Source: CAZUXE01 sp964624585
GTDB lineage: Bacteria; Hydrothermota; Tepidihabitantia; B3-TA06
NCBI GenBank assembly: GCA_964624585.1
Contig: CAZUXE010000003.1
Location: forward strand, 1 to 64,000
DNA length: 64,000 nucleotides
Direction of reading: 5' to 3'
The position numbers and the translations under genes are program-made. Below are positions 25,391 through 32,194 of this stretch, in pieces. The notes under the pieces are model-generated. The model worked only from the letters and a program-made list of their open reading frames with translations. It was not told the DNA's origin and did no database searches. Numbering within the stretch: position 1 is the stretch's first letter; the number at the start of each line of letters is the position of its first letter.

Positions 25391-25446
25391 GTTAGATATT
25401 ATGTACTCCATTTGTCACTTAGCTAACTGGGAGTAAATATAAACCG

Positions 25447-25586
25447 GTGCATCTTTCGTAGCTAGGAAGCCATGGCAGTTGTTCTACAACTGCAGAAAAC
25501 GCCTTGCGTAAAAAATGCACAGCATCTTAATAAGTCGAAGGTTTAAGCCAAGGTACTACTTTGGGAGTTACGCAACCCCCAAAGTA
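25447..25586 (+). ncRNA. Structured intergenic segment upstream of rpiB (candidate RNA)
   Basis: GTGCAT (25447-25452) can pair with ATGCAC (25516-25521), enclosing a perfect hairpin GCAGTTGT-TCT-ACAACTGC (25475-25493). A second strong hairpin follows at 25557-25586 (TACTTTGGGAGTT with AACCCCCAAAGTA, one mismatch). No T-run or known riboswitch signature is visible, and rpiB starts 180 bases later. It may be a small RNA, a leader element or coincidental structure. Confidence 0.3.
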
Positions 25587-25764
25587 AACAAAATCTGTCC
25601 TTCCAGCATCATTTGGATGATAATTATGGGGACTAATATCTAATTATGTGTTCGAGATAGATTCAGCTGTCCGAACCTTATTCGCATAATGCGTAATTGG
25701 GAATATTTCTTTAATAGAAGAGTATCTGTTAAATCTAAAATCATACGGGGTAAAAGGAGTTGGA

Positions 25765-26211
25765 ATGATTATTGCCATAGGCTCAGACCACAGGGGTTTT
25801 AACCTTAAAGAATCCTTAAAAACCTGGCTTCATTTACAAGGATACGAAACAATTGACTTGGGAACTGATTCAGAAGAAAGCGTTGATTACTCAGATTTTG
25901 CCCTTGATGTTGGTAAAACTGTAGCCGATGGAAAAGCCAACTTAGGTATACTAATATGCGGAACAGGCATAGGTATGTCAATTGCGGCTAATAAGGTTAA
26001 AGATATCAGAGCAGCACGTGTATGCACTGTTAGGGACGCTGAAATGAGCAAACGACACAACAACGCCAATCTGCTATGTTTTGGGGCAGATACCGGAATT
26101 GATGTAAAACTTGCGCAAGATATGATTTTTGCATGGTTAAAGCATGATTTTGAAGCTGGACGTCATCTGCGTCGTGTAGATAAAATTACCTCCTATGAAA
26201 ACGGTTATTGA
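25765..26211 (+). CDS. rpiB: Ribose-5-phosphate isomerase B
   Basis: This 148-residue RpiB interconverts ribose 5-phosphate and ribulose 5-phosphate in the non-oxidative pentose phosphate pathway. It shows IAIGSDHRGFNLKE (substrate binding), the catalytic Cys in ILICGTGIGMSIAANK, and KRHNNANLLCFGAD. AAAGGAG nine bases before the ATG supports the start. It is a stand-alone gene with a long 5' region and no TTGACA promoter in the last 100 bases. Confidence 0.95.
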   Translation: MIIAIGSDHRGFNLKESLKTWLHLQGYETIDLGTDSEESVDYSDFALDVGKTVADGKANLGILICGTGIGMSIAANKVKDIRAARVCTVRDAEMSKRHNNANLLCFGADTGIDVKLAQDMIFAWLKHDFEAGRHLRRVDKITSYENGY

Positions 26212-26405
26212 GGATGAAAATCCATTTTGAGCAACCTAGCCTAATCCACTTTTTAGTCTTAGATAATCAAGAGCAATCACGCAAGTTACGTTAAACATGA
26301 ACAACTTACACAAACCCAATGTGAATAACTTTTCCAAATCAGTGGAAAACAGCATAAGTTACGTAGGGACTCCCTTTGGCTAAATCCCGAGAAGAACACA
26401 GTGGA

Positions 26406-27401
26406 ATGTTATCCACAAAAAATCAATCTGATACCGCGCTTTTACGTCGTTTACGCCAAGCAAGCCAGAAACTGGATAAAGAAATCGGCAAGCGTATTGT
26501 GGGTCAAAAACAAGTAATCGAACGTGTTTTAATATCCTTACTCTGTCAGGGACATAGTTTACTTATTGGAGTACCCGGACTTGCAAAAACCCTTATAATA
26601 AATACACTTTCTCGTGCGCTTGGCCTTTCGTTCAACCGTATCCAATTCACTCCCGATTTAATGCCTGCCGATATCACCGGCACTGAAATTTTGGAAGAGG
26701 ATAAACGCTCCGGGAAACGAAGTATGAAATTTCTTGAAGGCCCTATATTCTCTAATATCATCCTGGCCGATGAAATAAACAGAACCCCACCAAAAACTCA
26801 GGCTGCCCTACTGCAAGCTATGCAAGAAAGAAAAGTTACCGTAGGCGGCGTTACCTATAACCTTGATCTGCCGTTTACTGTTCTTGCCACCCAGAATCCC
26901 ATCGAACAGGAAGGCACCTATCCCCTACCTGAAGCTCAGCTCGACCGTTTTATGTTCTCAATACCTGTAGACTACCCCTCAGCGGATGAGGAGGAAGAAA
27001 TTGTAAAAGAAACCACTTCGGCATATGTGCCTGATATAAATGAAGTTATAAGCAAAAAGGAAATTATTGACTTTCAGGAATTATTGAGAAGGGTACCGGT
27101 ATCGGATGCGCTAATTAAACAAGCGGTTAAACTTGTAGGCATGACCCGCCCCGGCAAAAACAACAAATTCGACTATATTAACTCCTACGTAAGCTGGGGA
27201 GCCGGACCAAGAGCGTCCCAATATTTAATATTGGGAGCAAAAGCTAGGGCAATATTGCGCGGTGAACCTACACCGGCTAAAGAAGATTTGCACGCAATAG
27301 CGGGGGGGGTGCTGCGGCACAGGCTTGTAATTTCTTTTGCGGCAGAAGCCGAAGGCATTACGGCTGATTCGCTTATTGATAAGTTGCTTGCCGAATTATA
27401 A
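26406..27401 (+). CDS. MoxR-family AAA+ ATPase
   Basis: This MoxR chaperone-like ATPase has Walker A LLIGVPGLAKT, Walker B IILADEINRTPPKTQAALLQAM, and sensor 1 VLATQNPIEQEGTYPLPEAQLDRF. MoxR proteins usually act with DUF58/VWA partners in maturation of surface or respiratory complexes. Here no DUF58 or VWA gene follows. The frame opens at TTG 26376, ten codons earlier; ATG 26406 is chosen because the family core starts soon after it, but there is no strong ribosome site at either, so the start is uncertain. Confidence 0.88.
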   Translation: MLSTKNQSDTALLRRLRQASQKLDKEIGKRIVGQKQVIERVLISLLCQGHSLLIGVPGLAKTLIINTLSRALGLSFNRIQFTPDLMPADITGTEILEEDKRSGKRSMKFLEGPIFSNIILADEINRTPPKTQAALLQAMQERKVTVGGVTYNLDLPFTVLATQNPIEQEGTYPLPEAQLDRFMFSIPVDYPSADEEEEIVKETTSAYVPDINEVISKKEIIDFQELLRRVPVSDALIKQAVKLVGMTRPGKNNKFDYINSYVSWGAGPRASQYLILGAKARAILRGEPTPAKEDLHAIAGGVLRHRLVISFAAEAEGITADSLIDKLLAEL

Positions 27402-27472
27402 GCCTCGTATCTCCAGCACTTAACAAAAAACTTCCGGAGCTTGACGCTAAAAGAGCTATCTGTAACACCTTC

Positions 27473-27532
27473 CAAAAAGCTAGTCAAAACTTTATCAAAA
27501 GATAGTCAAAAGGTAGTCAAAAGATTATCAAA
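27473..27532. repeat. 11-bp tandem repeat, TCAAAAGNTAG type (second locus)
   Basis: Units beginning TCAAAA start at 27484, 27495, 27506, 27517 and 27528, with a diverged copy before them. Consensus and period match the array at 3006-3054. It follows the moxR stop by about 70 bases, as the first follows purQ. Confidence 0.7.
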
Positions 27533-27820
27533 AAAACCGTTCCGTTCTCGGATTAACTGACGAAAGGGACTAAACTCTGAGGCTTGTTGAAATCTGTTTG
27601 GGGTTTTGGAATGGGAAGCTTTTTGGGGACAGAGAAAAGTTCGTTTCAGGTTTGAGCGCTGAACCGCTTAAAAACCTAGCGGCGGACATTTAGATAGACC
27701 TGAAGGACTGTTCAATTCTCCCCTCCCCCGCTAGTTTGCAGTCCCCTCCACCAAGGAAGGGGATAAAACTCACTATAGCATCTTCAAAAAGTATTGGTAT
27801 ATTTTTTGTCTTGCAATCTT
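27533..27820. other. Intergenic region after moxR
   Basis: No gene is seen. A C/G-rich stretch near 27718-27765 (CTCCCCTCCCCCGC with GGAAGGGG) could form a weak hairpin. Confidence 0.4.
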
Positions 27821-27962
27821 TTAGTTTGCTGGCTCATAATAAGGACATAGCTTAAAATTGAGATTCTTTTCAGCAAGTATGCACTTGGTGCTTGGTGCCA
27901 TTCCTTCAATTCCTTTTGGAAAAAGTTGTGCGTATATTTCACGGCTAATGCCTTTATCTCGT
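27821..27962 (-). CDS. 3' fragment of an unidentified gene, cut by a gap
   Basis: The minus-strand frame from the gap edge to TAA at 27821-27823 encodes about 46 residues ending LNFKLCPYYEPAN. It looks coding (DKGISREIYAQLFPKGIEGM) and is probably the C-terminus of a protein whose start lies in or beyond the gap. I do not recognise the family. The sequence on the other side of the gap (28063-28108) cannot be shown to belong to it. Confidence 0.4.
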
Positions 27963-28062
27963 NNNNNNNNNNNNNNNNNNNNNNNNNNNNNNNNNNNNNN
28001 NNNNNNNNNNNNNNNNNNNNNNNNNNNNNNNNNNNNNNNNNNNNNNNNNNNNNNNNNNNNNN
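27963..28062. other. Assembly gap (100 N)
   Basis: Exactly 100 N; the flanks are not obviously repetitive. Confidence 0.99.
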
Positions 28063-28236
28063 AACGCAAGGACGTTGCGTAGAATTTATGATTTCCCTCT
28101 TCAATTAGTGGATAAGGATAAGCTCAGGGGAAGGAGTATCCTTTGAGTCCGAATCCACAGCCCCTTCCCAGCAAAGGAAGTGGCCGCAAATAAGTATCCT
28201 CATCCTCACTATTAGCGCTATCGTTTAGTAAGTGAG

Positions 28237-28344
28237 TTAAGCAAAGAACGGAGAAGTTTCTATCTTGTAAGCAGTTAGGCCAAAAGCGACGCCGATTACA
28301 GCGACAACCCCAAAAACGATATGTAATTTAATTTTTGTTGTCAT
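28237..28344 (-). CDS. 35-residue single-span membrane protein, leaderless
   Basis: A 36-codon frame starts at ATG 28344, exactly seven bases past the -10 of a strong promoter. It encodes a basic N-terminus (MTTKIKLH), one hydrophobic helix (IVFGVVAVIGVAFGLTAY) and a short tail ending SPFFA. No ribosome site exists because the mRNA would begin at the start codon. The basic-then-hydrophobic order predicts an Nin-Cout membrane peptide. The function is unknown. It lies 78 bases after the lipoprotein gene of the sigma factor cluster but has its own promoter. Confidence 0.6.
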   Translation of the reverse strand: MTTKIKLHIVFGVVAVIGVAFGLTAYKIETSPFFA

Positions 28345-28350
28345 GCTTTA

Positions 28351-28379
28351 AGAATACCCTTTTATGTTCATTTTGTCAA
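28351..28379 (-). promoter_or_regulatory. Promoter of the 35-residue membrane protein
   Basis: TTGACA (28379-28374), 17 bases, TATTCT (28356-28351). The predicted +1 is 28344, the A of the ATG. Confidence 0.75.
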
Positions 28380-28422
28380 GATTATATTTTGTTACGATGG
28401 AAAAAACGAAATAAACGATAAG

Positions 28423-29241
28423 CTATTTGATATCAATCAACTTATGAAGACGAACTGACTCCACAATATATGATGTAACAGGCGCTTGCTGTTTGCTTTC
28501 TTTAGCTACGCGGAAAGTGGTCGTGCGTATCGAATCACGCTGTTGAATCAAAACTCCCTCTTTGGGCGCAAACCAGCAAGTTCCGATTACCTCACGCCTA
28601 TCAAGTAGCTTACTGTTTATGTTCTCATCACGATAAGGCACATAGGCTTCACCGTAATAATCAATGCGCAAGCAATTATAGTCACCAACCTTTTCCCAAC
28701 CTTTAACACTGTAATTTGTTTGAGCGGTAAGCGTTCTGTCTTCAAGAACAACCTTAGTTTCCTGAATCCAGTTATCACCCTTTGCCAAATCTCTATTCGG
28801 GAATGTAGGCTGAGTTTGCTCAAAATACTGTTCGCGACGCTTCATGTCGTCTAATACCCTAGGAGCATCACTAGCAACAAGTTCACTTAAACTCGATACC
28901 CGACCTGCAGGCGTCATAACATAACTTGTAACCGAAGGTTTGTAGCTTTGCCCCTCGCGAATTAATTCCACCTCTTCTGAAATTGAAAACTTTTCATCAT
29001 CTTTAGAAGCAACTTTCATACGAACTTCAACTAAGTTTCCAAAATTACCGCTTCTTTCACCTAATTCCCAACCTTCAATTTTCCATGAACCGGTAACCTC
29101 TGTACGATAAACATAGGTTTTCCCGACCTCAAGTTTCCAACGAAGCTTTCCCGGTTTAGGGGCGCATGAAGGAATTGTCAAAAACGCTACAATGGCCGTA
29201 AGAATAGCTACAGTTCTACAGTAACTATAATTCATAATCAA
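28423..29241 (-). CDS. Putative lipoprotein of the sigma/anti-sigma cluster
   Basis: This 272-residue protein has an N-terminal hydrophobic segment ending FLTIPSC, a plausible lipobox with Cys about residue 26. The mature part is beta-rich (KLRWKLEVGKTYVYRTEVTG) and fits the DUF6263-like type of envelope protein, although I cannot assign it firmly. Its ATG overlaps the stop of the anti-sigma gene (ATGA), so translation is coupled. It may be the periplasmic sensor or a target of the sigma factor. Confidence 0.62.
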   Translation of the reverse strand: MIMNYSYCRTVAILTAIVAFLTIPSCAPKPGKLRWKLEVGKTYVYRTEVTGSWKIEGWELGERSGNFGNLVEVRMKVASKDDEKFSISEEVELIREGQSYKPSVTSYVMTPAGRVSSLSELVASDAPRVLDDMKRREQYFEQTQPTFPNRDLAKGDNWIQETKVVLEDRTLTAQTNYSVKGWEKVGDYNCLRIDYYGEAYVPYRDENINSKLLDRREVIGTCWFAPKEGVLIQQRDSIRTTTFRVAKESKQQAPVTSYIVESVRLHKLIDIK

Positions 29242-29795
29242 TTACCCTCCACAGAACGCCACAACTCCGCTCGTTCGCTAGGGATTGGATTCCCCATGCT
29301 TAATGAAGCAAGTTGAAGTGAGAACGTTTGTTTTGTATTTTTTTGAACCATCAAGGGCGGCTCGGTAGGAAGCTTTGTGAAGTATGAAACCTTATGATAT
29401 GCAAAAACAGGAGCAATAACCGGTTTTGCAAGAACTACAGCGAACAAAGTCGCCACGGCAACTGCAAATGCTGTCGCAGTTACAAAAATCCACCGAAATA
29501 AGCCGCCTTGTTTACGCCTACTACAGGTAACGTTAACATCATTAAGGATAGCGCCGCTAGTGGACTTCAGACGAAGCCAGAGCCGTTCCCAATACTTGGA
29601 ATCAACTTCAGGACATAGGGTTTGATGAAGGAAGCGGTTGAGGTTTACCTGATTCGCAAGTGCCTGCCTACAAGAAGGACAGTTGCGTAAGTGTTTAAGG
29701 ATAGCAACCTTATCGCTATCTGCAACTTCATCCGCCAGATAGGCAACAAGGTATTTCTCTACAAAACTACATTTAGAAAAATCTCGTTGTTTCAT
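29238..29795 (-). CDS. Zinc-finger (zf-HC2) anti-sigma factor
   Basis: This 185-residue protein has a cytoplasmic N-terminal zinc-binding anti-sigma domain: HLRNCPSCRQAL gives the H-X3-C-X2-C motif, with an additional upstream Cys9. A single membrane helix (WIFVTATAFAVAVATLFAVV, about residues 101-125) and a 60-residue periplasmic part follow. It lies behind an ECF sigma factor gene on the same strand, as expected for its target. The 335-base gap between them is longer than usual. Confidence 0.8.
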   Translation of the reverse strand: MKQRDFSKCSFVEKYLVAYLADEVADSDKVAILKHLRNCPSCRQALANQVNLNRFLHQTLCPEVDSKYWERLWLRLKSTSGAILNDVNVTCSRRKQGGLFRWIFVTATAFAVAVATLFAVVLAKPVIAPVFAYHKVSYFTKLPTEPPLMVQKNTKQTFSLQLASLSMGNPIPSERAELWRSVEGN

Positions 29796-30130
29796 TTTTT
29801 CCCCACTATCCAGTTCACTCCACTTGCAAACACACCTTCCTTTAGTCTACCCCTGGGTTTTATGTCAATTTGATGAACGTTTTTCTTGCACAATTTCGCC
29901 TCCATGGTACCTAAACCATAACCTGGGCTTCTAAAACCATAACTTGCTATAATATTCCAAATTTGCGCATTAGGCGCTTTAAGTAACGTAACGCCACAAG
30001 TTGCCTTATCCTGCATACCTACGCCCCTAAATCTACAGGCAGGCTGCTGTATTCTAAGCAAGGCAAAAGGCCGCTGCTTCTTAATCTCCGATAAGATGTA
30101 AGTTTAACCGCAGCAGAGCAGAGCCAAGGT
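29796..30130. other. Spacer between sigma and anti-sigma genes
   Basis: An 89-codon frame (29792-30061, minus) ends in ATGA overlap with the anti-sigma start, but its composition is not protein-like and I see no family or ribosome site. TTGACA at 29862-29857 has TAGACT only 13 bases away, too close for a standard promoter. Otherwise nothing is seen. Confidence 0.35.
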
Positions 30131-31033
30131 CTAACCTGCATTTTGCTCTCCTGAGGAAAAACCAACCCCAAATTCCTTTAGGTGTGGCTCTAGCATCTTT
30201 TGCAGTCTTTTTCTTGCCCGATACAGGTGAGTACGCACTGTAACTTCCCTACACTTAAGAACTTCGGCTATTTCAGCATAAGTGAAGCCTTCAAGAAGAG
30301 ATAAAACAACAACCTTCCTTTGTTTCCATGAAAGCTGAGCCATTGCTTTTTTGATACTCTCAGCTACAAATTGACGTTTATGCAAACCTTCAGGCGTTTT
30401 AAGATCGCATTGAGGTAAAGCGTCTTCTGTATTTATGGCGTCAAGAGAAACCGTCTTGCGCCTTTTAGCCTTTCTTGAGCGATCGATACATAAATTGGTA
30501 GTCATTCTAGCTAAATAAGTCTTGAGCGCGGAAGCCTTACGTACTCTATCCTTTTTTTCAAAGAACCGAATAAAAACCTGCTGAACAACATCATCAGCAT
30601 CGCCATGATTCGCAGTAAAACCATAGGCTATACTATAAACAAGCCGCTGGTAACGCTGAACCAACATACGGAAAGCTTTTTGCTCTCCGGTACGAATTCC
30701 TTCCAGAATATCCGCATCGGAAACACCCGTAGCCTCCGTATCGCCTGTTGCAGCATCTGCTGCTCCACGTGACACCTTTGCTAACACTACTGCAGCATCG
30801 GTAACATCTAAGCCGCCGGTTAAAACTTCTGTAAGCTGTGCCTCCTCGCTTGCAGGCTTCCTAGCATGTGATGCCTCATCAAACGGCAAAGCCTGGGATT
30901 TGCTTCCTAGCTGCTTGTACCTTACAGACGAATTTTTATTGCTCTTCGTTGACATGTTCAGGAAATCACATAAGCGGTTACTAATAATTAACATTGCTGT
31001 CGCACCGCAGGTTTGAAAAAAGCTCGCCTCCAT
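30131..31033 (-). CDS. ECF-type RNA polymerase sigma factor with long N-terminal extension
   Basis: Sigma region 2 (YQRLVYSIAYGFTANHGDADDVVQQVFIRFFEK, about residues 127-190) and region 4 (LSWKQRKVVVLSLLEGFTYAEIAEVL with VTVRTHLYRARKRL, about 235-285) identify an ECF sigma factor. The first 100 residues are an Ala/Thr-rich extension without a known fold. ATG 31033 lies eight bases past a -10 box, so the long form is the likely product of a leaderless mRNA; an internal ATG (residue 27) has no clear ribosome site. It is probably restrained by the anti-sigma factor encoded downstream. Confidence 0.8.
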   Translation of the reverse strand: MEASFFQTCGATAMLIISNRLCDFLNMSTKSNKNSSVRYKQLGSKSQALPFDEASHARKPASEEAQLTEVLTGGLDVTDAAVVLAKVSRGAADAATGDTEATGVSDADILEGIRTGEQKAFRMLVQRYQRLVYSIAYGFTANHGDADDVVQQVFIRFFEKKDRVRKASALKTYLARMTTNLCIDRSRKAKRRKTVSLDAINTEDALPQCDLKTPEGLHKRQFVAESIKKAMAQLSWKQRKVVVLSLLEGFTYAEIAEVLKCREVTVRTHLYRARKRLQKMLEPHLKEFGVGFSSGEQNAG

Positions 31034-31040
31034 ATTAATT

Positions 31041-31068
31041 ATTTTAGGAAAATAATCATGGAAGTCAA
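31041..31068 (-). promoter_or_regulatory. Promoter of the sigma factor gene (leaderless)
   Basis: TTGACT (31068-31063), 16 bases, TAAAAT (31046-31041); ATG follows eight bases after the -10. Confidence 0.65.
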
Positions 31069-31178
31069 CTGACTAACGGATGATTGGATAAAGTTCTTAA
31101 AAAATATAGATATTACGCCCCCTCTTCTTGGAACTTTCTTTGCAGAAAAGCCTAAAAACGGATGAACAGATGTCATAA

Positions 31179-31415
31179 TGCCTTCTAAGGCTTTCAGGTC
31201 TTTGGAACAAATTACCTATACTTTCTTGTAAGAAGGAGGCTAAAGGAAGTATCACTAAAACAGAGACAAACTTAGCTAAGGGATTGCTGGATATTTGTAA
31301 GTTTCCAGTTAGGATTGCAGAATTCCGAAAAATAGAGCGATATCTTAAAGAACTAGGGTTTTCTCATAGAACTGCAATAAAGGCTTCGGTGGATTATTCA
31401 AAGAAAGGCGCTTGA
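31179..31415 (+). pseudogene. Protein-like remnant without start codon
   Basis: An open frame from 31179 to TGA at 31413-31415 has no usable start codon, yet its second half (FPVRIAEFRKIERYLKELGF, then SHRTAIKAS) looks like a real amphipathic helix pair. The LxELGFSHRTA pattern recalls C-termini of phage prohead proteases, but that is only a resemblance. AGGAGG at 31234-31239 suggests a damaged start. It lies just before the metal operon promoter. Confidence 0.3.
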
Positions 31416-31439
31416 CATAGAGTAAATGCCTTCTAAAAT
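31412..31439 (+). promoter_or_regulatory. Promoter of the HMA-copA operon
   Basis: TTGACA at 31412-31417, 16 bases, TAAAAT at 31434-31439. Transcription should start near 31446, leaving a 205-base leader before the first HMA gene. Confidence 0.7.
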
Positions 31440-31524
31440 AGTAGATATAGCTAAAAGGCATCATCTTAGGAAAATTAAAGATGATGCTCAACTTGGCGTA
31501 AAAACGACATTATTATAAAAACAA

Positions 31525-31590
31525 CCGCATAAGTTTAAGGTCTTGTCTGGTAATCTTGGGGCGAATCAGAAAGACTCCTATGCTATGCGG
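31525..31590 (+). promoter_or_regulatory. Stem-forming leader element of the metal operon
   Basis: CCGCATA (31525-31531) pairs perfectly with TATGCGG (31584-31590), closing a 52-base loop in which GTCTT and AAGAC can also pair. It is in the 5' leader of the HMA-copA transcript and could be a metal-responsive RNA element. No known class is recognised. Confidence 0.3.
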
Positions 31591-31651
31591 ATAACTAAAG
31601 ACAAAATTTAGCTGACAAATATGGTCTTCGCAAAAACAAAGGAGTTTCAGG

Positions 31652-31858
31652 ATGGATGAGAAAAAAATTAAACTGCAGAATATTAAATGTCCACACTGCT
31701 CGGCAACTGTAAAAAGAGAGCTTTCGGGAATACAAGGTATTGAAAAGGTTGAGGTGGATGTTGAAACAAGTACGCTTACTGTAAGCTACAGTGAACCAGC
31801 CAACTGGGAAACAATAAAGACCGTTTTATCAGAAATTGGTCATCCTCCTGAGGAATAA
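31652..31858 (+). CDS. Heavy-metal-associated (HMA) domain protein, copper chaperone-like
   Basis: This 68-residue single HMA domain has the metal-binding motif CPHC (in IKCPHCSATVKREL), followed by the ferredoxin-like pattern GIEKVEVDVETSTLTVSY. Such proteins bind Cu(I) or related soft metals and deliver them to P-type ATPases. CopA follows 340 bases downstream. AAAGGAG is the ribosome site. It is the first gene after the operon promoter. Confidence 0.85.
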   Translation: MDEKKIKLQNIKCPHCSATVKRELSGIQGIEKVEVDVETSTLTVSYSEPANWETIKTVLSEIGHPPEE

Positions 31859-31898
31859 ACAACTCAGGGCGATAGGCGAAAATAAGGATGGGAAAATT

Positions 31899-32102
31899 AT
31901 GAAAAAAATCGCCATGATTCCAAACATTAAAGGGCATCACTCCATTATAAGCATAAGAACTACACTAACCGCTATTGATGGAGTAGAAGACGTAAGAATA
32001 GATATCACTACCAAGGAAATACGTATAGTATGGGAAGCTCCGGCTTCGTGGGAAAAGATTACTGCAAAACTTGCAGAAATAGGCTACCCTGTTCAGGAAT
32101 AA
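31899..32102 (+). CDS. HMA-like protein lacking the CXXC metal site
   Basis: This 67-residue protein aligns along its length with the preceding HMA protein (DGVEDVRIDITTKEIRIVWEA, then PASWEKITAKLAEIGYPVQE against PANWETIKTVLSEIGHPPEE). The loop that holds CPHC there reads IKGHHSII, so both cysteines are gone and two histidines stand in their place. It might bind a different metal or act as a regulatory partner. A GTG-start extension to 31836 is possible, but ATG 31899 with AAGG upstream fits the family. Confidence 0.75.
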   Translation: MKKIAMIPNIKGHHSIISIRTTLTAIDGVEDVRIDITTKEIRIVWEAPASWEKITAKLAEIGYPVQE

Positions 32103-32194
32103 CAAAGCGTCGTTAATGTAATATTTTTAACCGACGCATCCAAATTCAACTTTCTGACCTAAAGAATTTGGTCATCAATTGAAGGAAGAAGGCT

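Noticed and set aside
25447..25521. Signal recognition particle RNA or a cobalamin riboswitch
   Set aside because: The GGAAGC and GGTGC strings fit only superficially; the SRP tetraloop core and the B12 box are absent.
27784..28108. Reading frames translated through the third gap in several frames
   Set aside because: N runs create artificial open frames; only the 27821-27962 minus-strand part looks coding.
29839..29862. TTGACA/TAGACT promoter for the anti-sigma gene
   Set aside because: The spacer is only 13 bases, outside the 16-17 seen throughout the window.
29792..30061. 89-codon minus-strand ORF ahead of the anti-sigma gene
   Set aside because: No ribosome site, non-protein-like composition and no family; the ATGA overlap alone is weak evidence.
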